From positions 372,001-436,000 of the forward strand of contig NZ_VNWN01000006.1 in NCBI RefSeq assembly GCF_012720115.1: a stretch of DNA of 64,000 nt, written 5' to 3'. Positions within the stretch are counted from its first letter, which is position 1. Each line of letters begins with the position of its first letter. Of this stretch, positions 45,436-57,536 are shown piece by piece. A model generated the notes under the pieces. The model did not search any database. It saw only the letters and a program-made list of their open reading frames with translations, and was not told the origin of the DNA. A program made the translations under genes and the position numbers. This DNA comes from Sneathiella chinensis (lineage in GTDB: Bacteria > Pseudomonadota > Alphaproteobacteria > Sneathiellales > Sneathiellaceae).

Positions 45436-46650
45436 CTAGCAGGGCGGAAAATCCGTATCCAGCAGGATAACCTCCACAGCTGCCCCTTCGGACAGGGCCG
45501 GTGCAAAGGGCGGCCGTTTCAACAGGCAATCCGCCCCCGACAGGGCCGACAGAAGGGAGCTGTCCTGATTGGGGACTGTCTCGATCACGGGGATGCCGGT
45601 CTTCTGGCCGGTGATGCGGGCGCGCAGGTAATCCTCGCGCCGGTCATTTTCATTCAGCGGGTTGCCAAGAATGGCCGGGGTTGTTTTCGGCAGGCGGGGC
45701 GGTTGCCCCAGCATGGCCAGCATGGCGGGAAGCAGGAACAGATAGCTGCACATCATGCTGGAGACCGGATTTCCCGGCATCCCCAGCATGGGAATACCGT
45801 TTAGGTCCCCAAACATCAGGGGCTTTCCGGGGCGCATGGCAATCCGCCAGAAGTCGATTTGCAGGCCTTCCTTGCCAAGGATGGACTGGACCAGATCATG
45901 ATCCCCGACGGAGGCCCCGCCAAGTGTAACCAGCATATCGGCGGAGCGGGCCCCGGCTGCCATCTGGCGCAAGGATTGTTCATTATCCTTGGCAATGCCC
46001 AGATCAATCGCAATTCCGCCTGCCTGTTCGATCATGGCCGCCACCAGCAGAGTGTTCGAGGAAATGATCTGGTTCGGGCCGACCGGCTCGCCAGGGCGGA
46101 CCAATTCGTCGCCTGTGGCCAGCAGGGCAATGCGGGGCTTGCGATAGACGGACACCCACGGCACATTCATGGCCGCCAGAAGACCGATATCCCGGGGCGT
46201 GAGTTTCCGGCCGGCCGCCAGTCCGGTTTGCCCCTCGGTAAAGTCGAGACCTTTTTTGCGGACATACCGCCCCGACGCTACACCTTCCAGCACGGTAACC
46301 CGGTCCCCCTCGCGGGTGGTGTCTTCCTGAATGACGATGGCGTCGGCCCCTTCGGGCAGCGGACCGCCGGTAAAAATCCGCACGGCCTGTCCGGCGCCCA
46401 AGGGGCTGTCGTAACTGCCCCCGGCAGGTGCTTCGCCCACCACATTCAGGGTGACGGGAACCGTTTGAACATCCGCCGCCCGCACCGCATAGCCGTCCAT
46501 GGCCGATAAATCTGCCGGGGGCTGGGTTCGTCTCGGGGTGATGTTCTCACTCAGGTAACGCCCGCAAGCCTCTGATATACTGACAGTTTCAGAGGTGAGG
46601 GGAGAGAGGGCGGACAGGATATTTTTGCGGGCTTCTTCAACGGAAATCAT
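45436..46650 (-). CDS. moeA: Molybdopterin molybdenumtransferase MoeA
   Basis: This 404-residue protein inserts molybdate into adenylylated molybdopterin to complete the molybdenum cofactor. It has the N-terminal [14 protein letters not shown] motif, the GDELVRPG motif and the late GMPGNPVSS motif. It overlaps moaC by four bases. Its presence implies molybdoenzymes, though none is in this window. Confidence 0.95.
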   Translation of the reverse strand: MISVEEARKNILSALSPLTSETVSISEACGRYLSENITPRRTQPPADLSAMDGYAVRAADVQTVPVTLNVVGEAPAGGSYDSPLGAGQAVRIFTGGPLPEGADAIVIQEDTTREGDRVTVLEGVASGRYVRKKGLDFTEGQTGLAAGRKLTPRDIGLLAAMNVPWVSVYRKPRIALLATGDELVRPGEPVGPNQIISSNTLLVAAMIEQAGGIAIDLGIAKDNEQSLRQMAAGARSADMLVTLGGASVGDHDLVQSILGKEGLQIDFWRIAMRPGKPLMFGDLNGIPMLGMPGNPVSSMMCSYLFLLPAMLAMLGQPPRLPKTTPAILGNPLNENDRREDYLRARITGQKTGIPVIETVPNQDSSLLSALSGADCLLKRPPFAPALSEGAAVEVILLDTDFPPC

Positions 46651-47123
46651 GATGCCTGATAGGTTCCTGACTTGCCACCGGTCTTTTCAAGAAGACGGGT
46701 TCCGGTGATTTGCATGCCCTTGTCCACGGCCTTGCACATGTCATAAATGGTCAGGCCCGCCACTGACGCGGCGGTCAGGGCTTCCATCTCGACACCGGTT
46801 TTGCCGCGCAACTTGCAGGTGGCGAAAATGTCGATGGCGCTGGCCTCCCGATCCACGGAAAATTCTACCGTGACATTGGTCAGGGCCAGCGGGTGACACA
46901 AGGGGATCAGGTCCGGCGTTTTCTTGGCGGCCATGATCCCGGCCAAGCGGGCAACCCCCAGAACATCGCCTTTTTTGGCTTGTCCCTGTTCGATCAGCGT
47001 CAGGGTTTCCGGCTTCATCAGGACACGGGCCGTGGCAGTGGCACTGCGTTCGGTAACGTCCTTGGCGCCCACATCCACCATATGGGCCGCGCCCTTGTCA
47101 TCAAAATGCGTGAAACCGGTCAT
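46647..47123 (-). CDS. moaC: Cyclic pyranopterin monophosphate synthase MoaC
   Basis: This 158-residue hexameric enzyme makes cyclic pyranopterin monophosphate in molybdenum cofactor synthesis. The family pattern [11 protein letters not shown] and the late [23 protein letters not shown]-type segment are present, as is the opening [13 protein letters not shown] strong SD (AGGAGG) precedes the ATG. It is 11 bases downstream of trpC and translationally coupled to moeA. Confidence 0.95.
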   Translation of the reverse strand: MTGFTHFDDKGAAHMVDVGAKDVTERSATATARVLMKPETLTLIEQGQAKKGDVLGVARLAGIMAAKKTPDLIPLCHPLALTNVTVEFSVDREASAIDIFATCKLRGKTGVEMEALTAASVAGLTIYDMCKAVDKGMQITGTRLLEKTGGKSGTYQAS

Positions 47124-47134
47124 GCCGCCTCCTG

Positions 47135-47926
47135 TCAGTTGCGCTTGAGAAGGGCGCGAACCGCCTCGGCCACATCGTCCTGCCGCATCAGGCTTTCACC
47201 CACAAGGAAACAGCCACAACCGGCCTTTTCCATCCGTTGCAGGTCTTCTGGTGTGTACAGGCCGCTTTCACTGACGGGCAGGCAATCCGCTGGCAGCCCT
47301 TTCGACAGGGCCTCGGTGGTGGCGATATCCACCTCAAGGGTCTTCAGGTTGCGGTTGTTGATCCCGATCAGCGGACTTTTAAGGACAGAGGTACGCTCCA
47401 GTTCCTCGGCGTCGTGAACCTCGATCAGGACATCCATGCCATACTGGTGGGCCGCCTGTTCCAGCTCAATGGCCTGTTCATCGGACAGGGCCGCCATGAT
47501 CAGCAGGATGCAGTCCGCCCCAAGGGCGCGGGCCTCGACCACCTGATAGGGGTCCAGCATGAAATCCTTGCGAAGGGTGGGCAGGGAAACGGCGCTCCGG
47601 GCCGCGACCAGATATTCGTCCGCACCCTGAAAATACGGAATATCGGTCAGGACGGACATACAGGTTGCCCCGCCATCCTCATAGGCTTTTGCCAGTTTCG
47701 CCGGATCGAAATCAGCGCGGATCAATCCCTTGGACGGAGAGGCCTTCTTGACCTCGGCGATCAGGCCATAGCGGCCTTCGGCGCGGGCCTGACGAAGGGC
47801 AGCGATAAATCCGCGCGGTGCCGTGGCCTCTTTCGCGAGGGTGTCCAGATCTTCAAAGCTGCGCTCTGTCTTGCATTTTTCGATATGAACGCGCTTGTCG
47901 TCGCAGATTTTGGCAAGAATACTCAT
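47135..47926 (-). CDS. trpC: Indole-3-glycerol phosphate synthase
   Basis: This 263-residue TIM-barrel enzyme closes the indole ring in tryptophan synthesis. The substrate-binding [12 protein letters not shown] is at about residues 56-67, with [20 protein letters not shown] and [10 protein letters not shown] following. It is monofunctional, without a fused TrpF. Its ATG overlaps the trpD stop. Confidence 0.96.
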   Translation of the reverse strand: MSILAKICDDKRVHIEKCKTERSFEDLDTLAKEATAPRGFIAALRQARAEGRYGLIAEVKKASPSKGLIRADFDPAKLAKAYEDGGATCMSVLTDIPYFQGADEYLVAARSAVSLPTLRKDFMLDPYQVVEARALGADCILLIMAALSDEQAIELEQAAHQYGMDVLIEVHDAEELERTSVLKSPLIGINNRNLKTLEVDIATTEALSKGLPADCLPVSESGLYTPEDLQRMEKAGCGCFLVGESLMRQDDVAEAVRALLKRN

Positions 47927-48960
47927 TGGTTCGGGATACTCATATTTGTAATACGTTTCAACTCTTCCATGGCGTGCCGCGCGCGGCCGCTGTCAATGGA
48001 GTCTGCGGCAAGGCGGATGCCTTCCTCAACCGTGTCGCACTTTCCGCCGATCAGGATGGCCGCCCCCGCATTCAGCAGGGTGACATCGCGATAGGGGCCG
48101 GTCTTGCCATCCAGAAGGGCTTCAAGATGACGGGCGTTTTCCTCTGGTGTGCCGCCTTTCAGCGCCGCCAGCGGAACCCGCTCAAGCCCGAACTGTTCCG
48201 GCGTGATTTCGAATTCCGTGATGGTTCCGTGTTTCATCTCCACCACATAGGAGGGGCCGGTGGTGGTCAGTTCGTCGAGCCCGTCCGATCCATGCATGAT
48301 CCACACATGTTCCGACCCCAGTTCTTTCAGGGTTTCCGCCATGGGGCGCATCCAGCGGCGGTCATAAACCCCGGTCAGTTGCCGTTTGACGGCGGCGGGG
48401 TTGGACATGACGCCCAGCAGGTTGAAGATGGTTCGGATCCCCAGCTCCACCCGGGTCGGTCCCACATGGCGCATGGCCCCGTGATGACGATAGGCGACCA
48501 TGAAGCCGATCCCGGCCTCATGAACGGCTTTTTCCGTCAGGGACAGGTCGCATTCCGTATTGATGCCGAGGACCGCCTGAACGTCTGCCGTACCGGATCG
48601 GGAAGAGGCGGCCTTGTTGCCATGTTTGGCGACAGGAACGCCAGCCCCGGCCACAACGAAAGCCGCAGCGGTCGAGATGTTAAGGGTGCCGTGACCATCG
48701 CCGCCGGTTCCCACCACGTCGATGGCGCCTTCCGGGGCGGTGATATATTTCGCCTTTTCCCGGAGTACCGACACCCCACCGATCAGTTCATCGACGGTTT
48801 CACCGCGAAGGTGCAATCCCATCAGGAACGCCCCCATCTGGGACGGGGTCGCATCGCCGGAAAGAATGATATTAAAGGCCCGTTTCGCCTGATCGATATC
48901 AAGGGTTTCCCCGGCTGCGATTTTTGCAATCAGGGCCTTGAAGTCCAGCATTCCGCCCAT
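47923..48960 (-). CDS. trpD: Anthranilate phosphoribosyltransferase
   Basis: This 345-residue enzyme joins anthranilate and PRPP. The PRPP-binding [15 protein letters not shown] motif is at about residues 80-94 and the [12 protein letters not shown] motif follows. The start ATG shares one base with the trpG stop (TAATG), so the two are coupled. It is a stand-alone TrpD, not fused to the amidotransferase. Confidence 0.96.
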   Translation of the reverse strand: MGGMLDFKALIAKIAAGETLDIDQAKRAFNIILSGDATPSQMGAFLMGLHLRGETVDELIGGVSVLREKAKYITAPEGAIDVVGTGGDGHGTLNISTAAAFVVAGAGVPVAKHGNKAASSRSGTADVQAVLGINTECDLSLTEKAVHEAGIGFMVAYRHHGAMRHVGPTRVELGIRTIFNLLGVMSNPAAVKRQLTGVYDRRWMRPMAETLKELGSEHVWIMHGSDGLDELTTTGPSYVVEMKHGTITEFEITPEQFGLERVPLAALKGGTPEENARHLEALLDGKTGPYRDVTLLNAGAAILIGGKCDTVEEGIRLAADSIDSGRARHAMEELKRITNMSIPNQ

Positions 48961-49553
48961 TATGCCGCCGCCTTGTCGGTTGTTCCTGTCATATCGAGGA
49001 AGTTTTTCAGCAGCGCATGACCATGTTCAGAGGCAATGCTTTCCGGGTGGAACTGAACCCCCTGTATAGGCAGGGTCTTGTGCTGCAGGCCCATGATGAT
49101 GCCATCCTCGGTTTCCGCAGTGATTTCAAGACAATCGGGCAGGGAGGACCGCTCCACGATCAGGGAATGATACCGGGTGGCCGTAAAACCTTGTGGCAGG
49201 CCCTTGAAGACGCCCTGACCCGTATGCTGGATGGGCGAGGTCTTGCCATGCATCATTTCGGGGGCGCGAATGACCTTGCCCCCAAATGACTGACCGATGG
49301 TCTGGTGACCGAGACACACACCGAGAAGGGGAAGGTTGGTCGTGGCGGCCTTCTTTACCATGGCGAGGCAAATCCCCGCCTTGTCGGGATCGCACGGCCC
49401 CGGAGACAGGACAATGCCCTCCGGCTTTTCGGCCAGCACCTGATCCGGCGTGATAACGTTATTGCGGTAAACTTTTACCTTGGCCCCAAGCTCGCCCAAA
49501 AAATGGACAAGATTGTATGTAAAGCTGTCATAATTGTCGATTAACGTTATCAT
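48960..49553 (-). CDS. trpG: Anthranilate synthase amidotransferase component
   Basis: This class I glutamine amidotransferase of about 197 residues supplies ammonia to TrpE. The nucleophile Cys is in [11 protein letters not shown], with the His-Glu of QFHPESI. I chose the ATG at 49553; a TTG at 49559 is possible, and neither has a good SD. Unusually, its partner gene trpE is not adjacent: a rightward gene lies between them, so trpG must have its own promoter in 49560-49806. Confidence 0.94.
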   Translation of the reverse strand: MITLIDNYDSFTYNLVHFLGELGAKVKVYRNNVITPDQVLAEKPEGIVLSPGPCDPDKAGICLAMVKKAATTNLPLLGVCLGHQTIGQSFGGKVIRAPEMMHGKTSPIQHTGQGVFKGLPQGFTATRYHSLIVERSSLPDCLEITAETEDGIIMGLQHKTLPIQGVQFHPESIASEHGHALLKNFLDMTGTTDKAAA

Positions 49554-49806
49554 TTTCAATGTCTTGTCAGGTTATGTTTATAAATCACATTAAATTCAGG
49601 CGGGAAATCTTCCTGAACCCTCGGGTTAACGCTAGTTTCTATTGTTTTTCGCAGGCGTCAAGTCCACATTTTGTGAATTTCCGCACGTCTGCCAAAATAT
49701 CCCAACCTCCCCGAACCGGCGACATGCTCCGTAAAAATCTGTATTCTGGTGGAAACATACGGCACCATGTCGTAGAACCGGGTCAGTACCCTTTTGCAAG
49801 CATACA
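49554..49806. promoter_or_regulatory. Divergent promoter region of trpG and the deacetylase gene
   Basis: Rightward, GCGACA (49719-49724) and TATTCT (49742-49747), 17 bases apart, could serve the deacetylase gene. Leftward, TTGACG near 49660 is a fair -35 for trpG with a weak -10 about 16 bases on. Small inverted repeats (AACCC/GGGTT near 49616) are present. I found no leader peptide with tandem Trp codons, so trp attenuation is not evident here. Confidence 0.35.
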
Positions 49807-50988
49807 ATGAAGCGCGGACCCATGACACGGAAATCCACCGGCAAAAACAGGCAGGCCGGAAAAAAAAGATCAGGGAAGAAGGCTGAAAACGCCTCTGCCC
49901 ACTGGACAGAAAATCTGCTGGCGTCCCCGGTTCGTTTGACAGTGTTTTGCGGCGCGGTTCTGGTGGTCAGTCTTGCCGGCGGCATGCTGATCGGCGGCGT
50001 GGTCAAGAATAATGGTAGCGCTGACGGGAAGGTGGCAGACGGTACCCCGCTGGCGGCCGCTGTTCCGCCGACCACTCCTGCCCAGCCAGAAAAGGGGTAT
50101 CAGCCTTACCGCCCGGCGGACAGGGAACTCTATTCCCCCGAGCCGGAAAAACCCGCGCCTGAACCGGATTTGGCCTCTACCCAGAAGGGGCAAGAGAAGG
50201 TGGCGAGCCTGCCGCCTGCGGTAAAAACACCGCCCGCCACTGGTTTGGAAGGCGGGCTTCCCACATGGCGGCGCTATGCTGCTGCGGCTGTTCCGGCGAA
50301 CGGTCAGCCGCGCATTGCCATCGTGATTGATGATGTGGGCCTGAACCGGCAACGGGTGCGCGATCTGGCGGCCTTGCCTGAGGTGGTGACAATGGCGTTC
50401 CTGCCTTACGCCAACCATCTGGAGGATAGCGTGGCCCTGATCCGGTCCGAAGGGCATGAGGCCATGCTGCACCTGCCCATGGAACCGTCAAACGCGTCGG
50501 TTGATCCGGGACCGGATGCCCTGCTGGATCGCTTGAGCCCCGCCGAAATCCGGGAGCGTACAGTGCGCAATCTGGACCGGTTTGGCAGTTATGTCGGGGT
50601 CAACAACCATATGGGCAGCAAATTCACCGCTAACGAAGACAATATGCGCGTGGTCATGGATATTCTGGCCGAGCGGGGCATGCTGTTCCTTGACAGCAGG
50701 ACGACCCCCAATTCGGCCGGGGCACGGTTGGCGGCGGCCCGCGGGATGCCAACCGGCGTTCGCGATGTCTTCATTGATAACGTGATCGAGGTTCCGGCTA
50801 TCCTCAGCCAGTTGGAGGAGGCGGAGCGCCTTGCCCGCCGGAACGGGCTGTCCATTGCCATTGGTCATCCGCACAAGGCAACGATTGAGGCGTTGAGAGA
50901 GTGGCTGCCCAAGGCCGCTGCGAACGGGTTTGTTCTGGTCCCGATCAGTGCGGCCCTGGCGCCGGAAGGAAAGGGCGCGCGCGGCTAA
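49807..50988 (+). CDS. Divergent polysaccharide deacetylase family protein
   Basis: This 393-residue membrane-anchored periplasmic protein has a basic N-terminus, one helix (about 41-65), a Pro-rich linker (about 75-150) and a deacetylase-like barrel (about 165-385) with IAIVIDDVGLN, NNHMGSKFT and IGHPH as putative metal-site motifs. The family (YibQ-like) is often found near murein peptidases; its substrate is unproven. ATG at 49807 or 49822 is possible. It lies opposite to and between trpE and trpG, and its stop overlaps the trpE stop by four bases. Confidence 0.85.
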   Translation: MKRGPMTRKSTGKNRQAGKKRSGKKAENASAHWTENLLASPVRLTVFCGAVLVVSLAGGMLIGGVVKNNGSADGKVADGTPLAAAVPPTTPAQPEKGYQPYRPADRELYSPEPEKPAPEPDLASTQKGQEKVASLPPAVKTPPATGLEGGLPTWRRYAAAAVPANGQPRIAIVIDDVGLNRQRVRDLAALPEVVTMAFLPYANHLEDSVALIRSEGHEAMLHLPMEPSNASVDPGPDALLDRLSPAEIRERTVRNLDRFGSYVGVNNHMGSKFTANEDNMRVVMDILAERGMLFLDSRTTPNSAGARLAAARGMPTGVRDVFIDNVIEVPAILSQLEEAERLARRNGLSIAIGHPHKATIEALREWLPKAAANGFVLVPISAALAPEGKGARG

Positions 50989-52502
50989 CGGTTGCCGCCG
51001 CGCTCCGATGCGAAGCGAACTGCTTCCTGTGCGGCCCGGACAAGGGCCTTCGCCTTGTTGACGGTTTCCTGATATTCTGATTCCGGGTCGCTGTCGGCGA
51101 CAACACCGCCCCCGGCCTGAATATAGACCTTGCCGTCCTTCACCACAGCGGTCCGAAGGGCAATACAGGTATCCATGGAACCGTTGGCCGAGAAATACCC
51201 GACCGCACCGGCATAGATGCCGCGCTTGGACTTTTCCAGCTCATCAATGATTTCCATGGCCCGGACCTTTGGTGCGCCGGAGACGGTCCCCGCCGGGAAA
51301 CCGGCCTTCAGGGCATCGATGGCTGTCAGGCCGTCCTCGATCTGGCCTTCCACGTTGGACACGATATGCATGACGTGGGAATAGTTCTCGATGGTCATTT
51401 TCTCGGTCACGGTGACGGAACCAATCCGGGCAACGCGGCCCACATCGTTCCGCCCGAGGTCCAGCAGCATCAGATGCTCTGCCAGTTCCTTGGGATCGCT
51501 TAAAAGGTCCTCGGCCAAAGCCTTGTCCTCGGCCGGGGTTGCGCCGCGCGGGCGGGTGCCGGCGATGGGCCGGATGGTGACTTTCTCGTCGCGCAGCCGA
51601 ACCAGAATTTCCGGGCTGGACCCGACCACAGAAAAATCCCCGAAATTCAGGTAATACATGAACGGGGAGGGGTTGGTCCGCCGCAAGGCCCGGTACAGGG
51701 ACAGGGACGGCAACTCGAACGGCATCTCGAACCGCTGGCTGGGAACCACCTGGAAGATGTCACCGGCGCGGATATATTCCTTGGCCTTCTCCACCATGGC
51801 GAAATATTCATCCTTGGTGGTGTTGGAGACCGGCTCCGGCAGATCGCCAAGCGAGGCATCCGCAGATGTGCCATGCGGCAAACTGCGCGTGAAATCGTTG
51901 ACCGCATCGGACAGGCGTTCCGCCGCGTGGTTATAGGCCGTCTGGGCAGAGCGACCGTCGCCATACCAGACCGGCGTCACGATGGTGACCAGATCCAGAA
52001 TGCTGTCAAAAATGGCCATCACGGTCGGGCGGATGAACATGCCGTCCGGCAGGTCCAGATCCTTCGGGTTGCTGTCCGGGATATGCTCCATCAGGCGAAC
52101 CGTATCATAGGACATATACCCGACCAGTCCTGCGGCCATGGGCGGCAGGTGCGGGGGCAGGTCGATATGGCTTTCGTCAATCAGGTCCTGAAGGCTGTCC
52201 AGAACCGGCTTGTCGCAGGCGATAAAGGCTTCCGGGTCGAACCGGGCTGTCCGGTTGATCCGGGCCTGTTTGCCATCACACCGCCAGATCAGGTCCGGCT
52301 TCATTCCAATGATGGAATAGCGCCCCCGAACGGCTCCCCCTTCGACAGATTCCAGAAGAAACGAATTGGCCTTTCCTTCCGCCAGTTTCATCATGGCGGA
52401 AACAGGCGTTTCCAGATCTGCCACCAGTGTCGTCCAGAGAATTTGAGACTTTCCTTGATCGTATGCGTCGCGGAAGTCGGAAAACGCCGGCAGAATGGTC
52501 AT
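50985..52502 (-). CDS. trpE: Anthranilate synthase component I
   Basis: This 505-residue enzyme converts chorismate to anthranilate. The Trp feedback-binding motif LLES is in SFLLESVEGG near residues 46-55, and the chorismate-binding core shows PIAGTRPRG, DLGRNDVGRVA and FPAGTVSGAPKVRAM. It begins three bases after ppiD and is probably cotranscribed with it. The genes for its partner TrpG and the rest of the pathway lie beyond an opposing gene. Confidence 0.96.
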   Translation of the reverse strand: MTILPAFSDFRDAYDQGKSQILWTTLVADLETPVSAMMKLAEGKANSFLLESVEGGAVRGRYSIIGMKPDLIWRCDGKQARINRTARFDPEAFIACDKPVLDSLQDLIDESHIDLPPHLPPMAAGLVGYMSYDTVRLMEHIPDSNPKDLDLPDGMFIRPTVMAIFDSILDLVTIVTPVWYGDGRSAQTAYNHAAERLSDAVNDFTRSLPHGTSADASLGDLPEPVSNTTKDEYFAMVEKAKEYIRAGDIFQVVPSQRFEMPFELPSLSLYRALRRTNPSPFMYYLNFGDFSVVGSSPEILVRLRDEKVTIRPIAGTRPRGATPAEDKALAEDLLSDPKELAEHLMLLDLGRNDVGRVARIGSVTVTEKMTIENYSHVMHIVSNVEGQIEDGLTAIDALKAGFPAGTVSGAPKVRAMEIIDELEKSKRGIYAGAVGYFSANGSMDTCIALRTAVVKDGKVYIQAGGGVVADSDPESEYQETVNKAKALVRAAQEAVRFASERGGNR

Positions 52503-52505
52503 GGC

Positions 52506-54392
52506 TTAAAGATATTCCTGAATAAGGTTGGTTTTTACGGAAACCCCGATTTCTTTTTCAAGATAGGTTTCATACTGGGACAGCAGGTCCTGCTGCAGGG
52601 ATTGCCCGATCTGCTGGCTCATGGTGTCGGCAAGAACGGCATCCTTGTCCGCATCGGCGGCAATGACGCTGTCAACACCATAGACAATATAGCCGGTCCC
52701 CGTTGTGTTTTCACCAACAGCGAATTCACCGTCTTTCAGGGTGAACAGGGTTTCCTGAACGTCCGGTGTCAGGCCGCCAGCCGGACCGCTGCGACGGATT
52801 GCATCGCTGGTGCGCAGGCTTGAAACCTGATCAGAAGACAGGGTGGCCAGCAGGGTGCCCTGCTTGGCTTTTTCCAGAATGCCATCGGCAATGGTCTTGG
52901 CCTGCTTGTGGCGCCAGTCAGCTTGCCACGCAGCGGTTGCCTGTTCGCGAACCGCATCCAGTTCCTTCAGTTCCGCGTCCCGAACCTCGGTCACGGCAAC
53001 GGCGTAATAGGTGCCGTTCTGGGCTTCGGTCAGGTGGGTTTCGTCGCCAACGGATTTGGCAAACAACTCACCCAGGAACTGGGCCGGGGCGGGAAGACCA
53101 TCGGTGGCCTTGCCATCAATGCCCTTGCCGGTGCGGTCGATCCAGTCTGTGGTGACAGCGGTGGCACCAACTGCCTCGGCCGCTTCCTCAACGGAGGCAC
53201 CGCCAGCGAAGACGTCCATCAGCGCCGTGGAACGCTCATAGGCCAGATCAGCACCGAGGCGAAGGGCGATATCCTGCTTCAACTGGTCCTTTACATCGTC
53301 CAGAGACTGTGTCGCGGCGGGTTCAATGTTGGTTACCTTGACAAGGTGCCAGCCAAGAACCGTCTTGATCGGTGCGGAAACCTCGTTGGCTGTCAGGGCA
53401 AAAACAGGGGCCTGCAATTCGTCCAGCAGGTCCGTTTTGGTAACCTTGCCAAGATCGATGTCGCTGGCGGACAGTTGCAGGTCTTCCTGAGCCACAACAT
53501 CAAAGGCGGCGCCCTCGGTGATGCGGGCCTGTGCTGCCTTGGCGGCGTCTTCGGTTTCGAAGATCATCTGCTGGATGGCGCGGTGTTCCGGGGTCTGGAA
53601 TTCACTGGTCCGTCCATCATATTCCGCCTGCAATTCCTCGTCGGTTACCTCAACCTGACCGATAAAGTCGGCTGCGGACACAGACAGGTATACGGCTTTG
53701 CGGTATTCCGGGGCCGTGAACGGGCCGGGGTTTTCCGTAACATAGGCAGCAAGTTGCTCGTCTGTCGGGGCGGGGACATCATGGATGGTTGCATCCAGAA
53801 CTTCCACATAGGCGGCGCGGCGCTGTTCCGCCTGATAACCGAAAATGGTGTCGGTCAGCACGGCCGGGGCGGTGCCACCCGGAACTGTCAGGCTTTGCAC
53901 CAGTTGCTGGCCTTTCAGTTCGTTGCGCAGGATTTCCACATATTCATTTTCGCTGTAACCGTTCTGGCGCAGGACCTGCTGGAACATGAAGCGGTCGAAC
54001 TGCCCCAGTTCATTGCGGAAGGTCGGACCATTGCGGATGTCATCCAGAACCGCCCCATCGCCAAGTCCAAGGTTCAGCTGATTGGCGCGAACCTCGACCA
54101 GAAGGCGGGACTGAAGGGTCTGGATTGTCATTTGCGGCAGGCCGAACTGGCGGGCCTGATCTGCGGAAAGCTGGGTCTGCAAACGCTGTGACCACAGGTT
54201 CACATTGCGTTGGTATTCCCGTTGAAATTCGCCGATGGTAACAGTTTTGTCGCCCACCTCGATCACATCGCTGCCGACCGAGCTGCCAAGCATGTCACTT
54301 CCAATTCCCCACACCGCAAAACTTGCGACCAACAGAATTAAAAGTCCTTTTGCGAGCCATCCGCTGGCTCCCTTACGCATTGCGTGAAGCAT
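52506..54392 (-). CDS. ppiD: Periplasmic folding factor PpiD (SurA-N/parvulin)
   Basis: This 628-residue protein is anchored by one N-terminal helix (about 12-33) with the rest in the periplasm: a SurA-like chaperone domain (35-200), a parvulin-type PPIase domain (about 250-370, ending GWHLVKV) and a C-terminal helical region. It acts on proteins leaving the Sec translocon. No clear SD precedes the ATG; a TATACT hexamer lies just upstream of it. Coupled to trpE downstream, an order common in alphaproteobacteria. Confidence 0.9.
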   Translation of the reverse strand: MLHAMRKGASGWLAKGLLILLVASFAVWGIGSDMLGSSVGSDVIEVGDKTVTIGEFQREYQRNVNLWSQRLQTQLSADQARQFGLPQMTIQTLQSRLLVEVRANQLNLGLGDGAVLDDIRNGPTFRNELGQFDRFMFQQVLRQNGYSENEYVEILRNELKGQQLVQSLTVPGGTAPAVLTDTIFGYQAEQRRAAYVEVLDATIHDVPAPTDEQLAAYVTENPGPFTAPEYRKAVYLSVSAADFIGQVEVTDEELQAEYDGRTSEFQTPEHRAIQQMIFETEDAAKAAQARITEGAAFDVVAQEDLQLSASDIDLGKVTKTDLLDELQAPVFALTANEVSAPIKTVLGWHLVKVTNIEPAATQSLDDVKDQLKQDIALRLGADLAYERSTALMDVFAGGASVEEAAEAVGATAVTTDWIDRTGKGIDGKATDGLPAPAQFLGELFAKSVGDETHLTEAQNGTYYAVAVTEVRDAELKELDAVREQATAAWQADWRHKQAKTIADGILEKAKQGTLLATLSSDQVSSLRTSDAIRRSGPAGGLTPDVQETLFTLKDGEFAVGENTTGTGYIVYGVDSVIAADADKDAVLADTMSQQIGQSLQQDLLSQYETYLEKEIGVSVKTNLIQEYL

Positions 54393-54593
54393 AGTATACC
54401 ATCAGTTAATTTGTCGTTTTTAAACCTCGTCGCCATGGAAAAGCCCCCCCACAGCGGTGCGACATGATAGGAGGAGGGGACCGGCGGGGGCAACATGGAA
54501 TTTGAGATACCCCTATCTTTCTTTGGCAAAAGATGGCATATGGGCGGAAATTCACGTCTCACACGATCAAACTAGTCCAACCCGAGGTGAACA

Positions 54594-55352
54594 ATGAGCA
54601 AATCCGTAACTCCCCTGATCGCCGGCAACTGGAAAATGAACGGGCTGGCCCGTGAATCAGCCGCCGAACTGACGGCCCTTGTTGAACGGATGAAAGCCGT
54701 TGCACCTGCCGCCTGTGACGTCCTGATTTGCCCGCCGGCCACACTGGTTCGGGAAATGGCCACCCTGGCCGAAGGGTCCGGCGTTGCCATTGGCGGACAG
54801 GATTGCCATGCCAATGAAAGCGGAGCGCATACCGGTGATATTTCTGCGGAAATGCTGAAGGATGCCGGGGCAACCTATTGCCTGGTCGGGCATTCCGAAC
54901 GGCGCACGGATCACGGCGAAAGCAATGACACCGTCAAGGCAAAGGCCGAGGCCGCGCTTCGCGCCGGTCTGATCGCGGTTGTTTGCGTCGGCGAAACCTT
55001 GGATGAGCGGGAGCAGGGCCGGACCCTTGATGTCATCGCAGAGCAGGTCACGCACTCCCTTCCGTCCGGGGCCACAGCCGCCAATACGGTTGTTGCCTAT
55101 GAACCTGTCTGGGCCATTGGAACCGGCAAGACGCCAACCCCGGCCGATGTGGCTGAGGTTCACGCTCATATCCGCAGCACCCTTGCGGGCAAGGCCGACG
55201 CCTCCGACGCCATGCGTATTCTTTACGGTGGGTCCGTCAAGGGCAGCAATGCAGCGGAATTGATGGCCCTTGAAAATGTCAATGGCGGCCTTGTTGGCGG
55301 TGCCAGCCTGAAGGCTGCGGATTTCTGGCCAATCGTTGAAACAGGCCTCTAA
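54594..55352 (+). CDS. tpiA: Triosephosphate isomerase
   Basis: This 252-residue TIM barrel interconverts dihydroxyacetone phosphate and glyceraldehyde 3-phosphate. Catalytic K14 (GNWKMNG), His in VGHSERR and Glu in [11 protein letters not shown] are present, as is the phosphate-gripping [11 protein letters not shown] good SD (GAGGTGA) precedes the ATG. It is divergent from ppiD and starts the run tpiA-secG-pyrG-kdsA-eno. Confidence 0.97.
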   Translation: MSKSVTPLIAGNWKMNGLARESAAELTALVERMKAVAPAACDVLICPPATLVREMATLAEGSGVAIGGQDCHANESGAHTGDISAEMLKDAGATYCLVGHSERRTDHGESNDTVKAKAEAALRAGLIAVVCVGETLDEREQGRTLDVIAEQVTHSLPSGATAANTVVAYEPVWAIGTGKTPTPADVAEVHAHIRSTLAGKADASDAMRILYGGSVKGSNAAELMALENVNGGLVGGASLKAADFWPIVETGL

Positions 55353-55375
55353 TCCGGTTGGTGAAAAACCGGATT
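55351..55375 (+). other. Hairpin at the tpiA stop codon
   Basis: AATCCGGTT (55351-55359) pairs perfectly with AACCGGATT (55367-55375). It starts within the TAA stop and is not followed by a T-run. It may attenuate transcription between tpiA and secG or protect the tpiA 3' end. Confidence 0.45.
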
Positions 55376-55474
55376 TAGGTCTGGCAATCCATGAGGATGT
55401 AGTGTAGAACGCCCCTCAACTCTGCTGATAAATTCGAGCGGCAATGCCGTTCTATGTTCGGGATAATTAGGATC

Positions 55475-55795
55475 ATGGAAACAATACTGCTGGTCATTCA
55501 TGTGTTGATCGCGATCTTTCTGATCGGTGTGGTTCTGCTGCAGCGGTCCGAAGGCGGTGCCCTTGGCATCGGTGGTGGCGGTGGTGGCGGTGTCATGACC
55601 GGCCGGGGCGCAGCAAACCTGCTGACCCGGACAACGGCCATTCTGGCGGCTGCTTTCATGGTGACAAGCATCATTCTTGCAATCCTGAGTGGAAGCCATT
55701 CCGCCCCGACTTCAATCCTGGATACGCCCGCGACGGAAACGGCGCCTGCGGCTCCCGCTGCACCAGCAGAACCTTCGGCTCCTCTCTCCAACTAA
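55475..55795 (+). CDS. secG: Preprotein translocase subunit SecG
   Basis: This 106-residue subunit of the SecYEG channel has two membrane helices (about 2-22 and 53-74) joined by the family loop VLLQRSEGGALGIGGG, here with an extended glycine run, and an Ala/Pro-rich C-terminal tail. I chose the ATG at 55475, preceded by AGGAT, over an in-frame ATG at 55454. A strong terminator follows. Confidence 0.93.
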   Translation: METILLVIHVLIAIFLIGVVLLQRSEGGALGIGGGGGGGVMTGRGAANLLTRTTAILAAAFMVTSIILAILSGSHSAPTSILDTPATETAPAAPAAPAEPSAPLSN

Positions 55796-55815
55796 GAGGC
55801 AGCAAAAAAAATCGT

Positions 55816-55841
55816 GAGGCGGCAGAATTGCCGCCTCTTTT
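55816..55841 (+). terminator. Rho-independent terminator after secG
   Basis: GAGGCGGCA (55816-55824) and TGCCGCCTC (55829-55837) form a perfect 9-bp stem with loop GAAT, followed by TTTTA. pyrG therefore needs its own promoter in the next 40 bases. Confidence 0.85.
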
Positions 55842-55842
55842 A

Positions 55843-57512
<1,670 letters not shown>

Positions 57513-57536
57513 GGGCGTGATGATAAGGATTTGAAG

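Noticed and set aside
49554-49806. Trp attenuator in front of trpG
   Set aside because: I found no short ORF with consecutive Trp codons and no terminator/antiterminator pair on the leftward strand.
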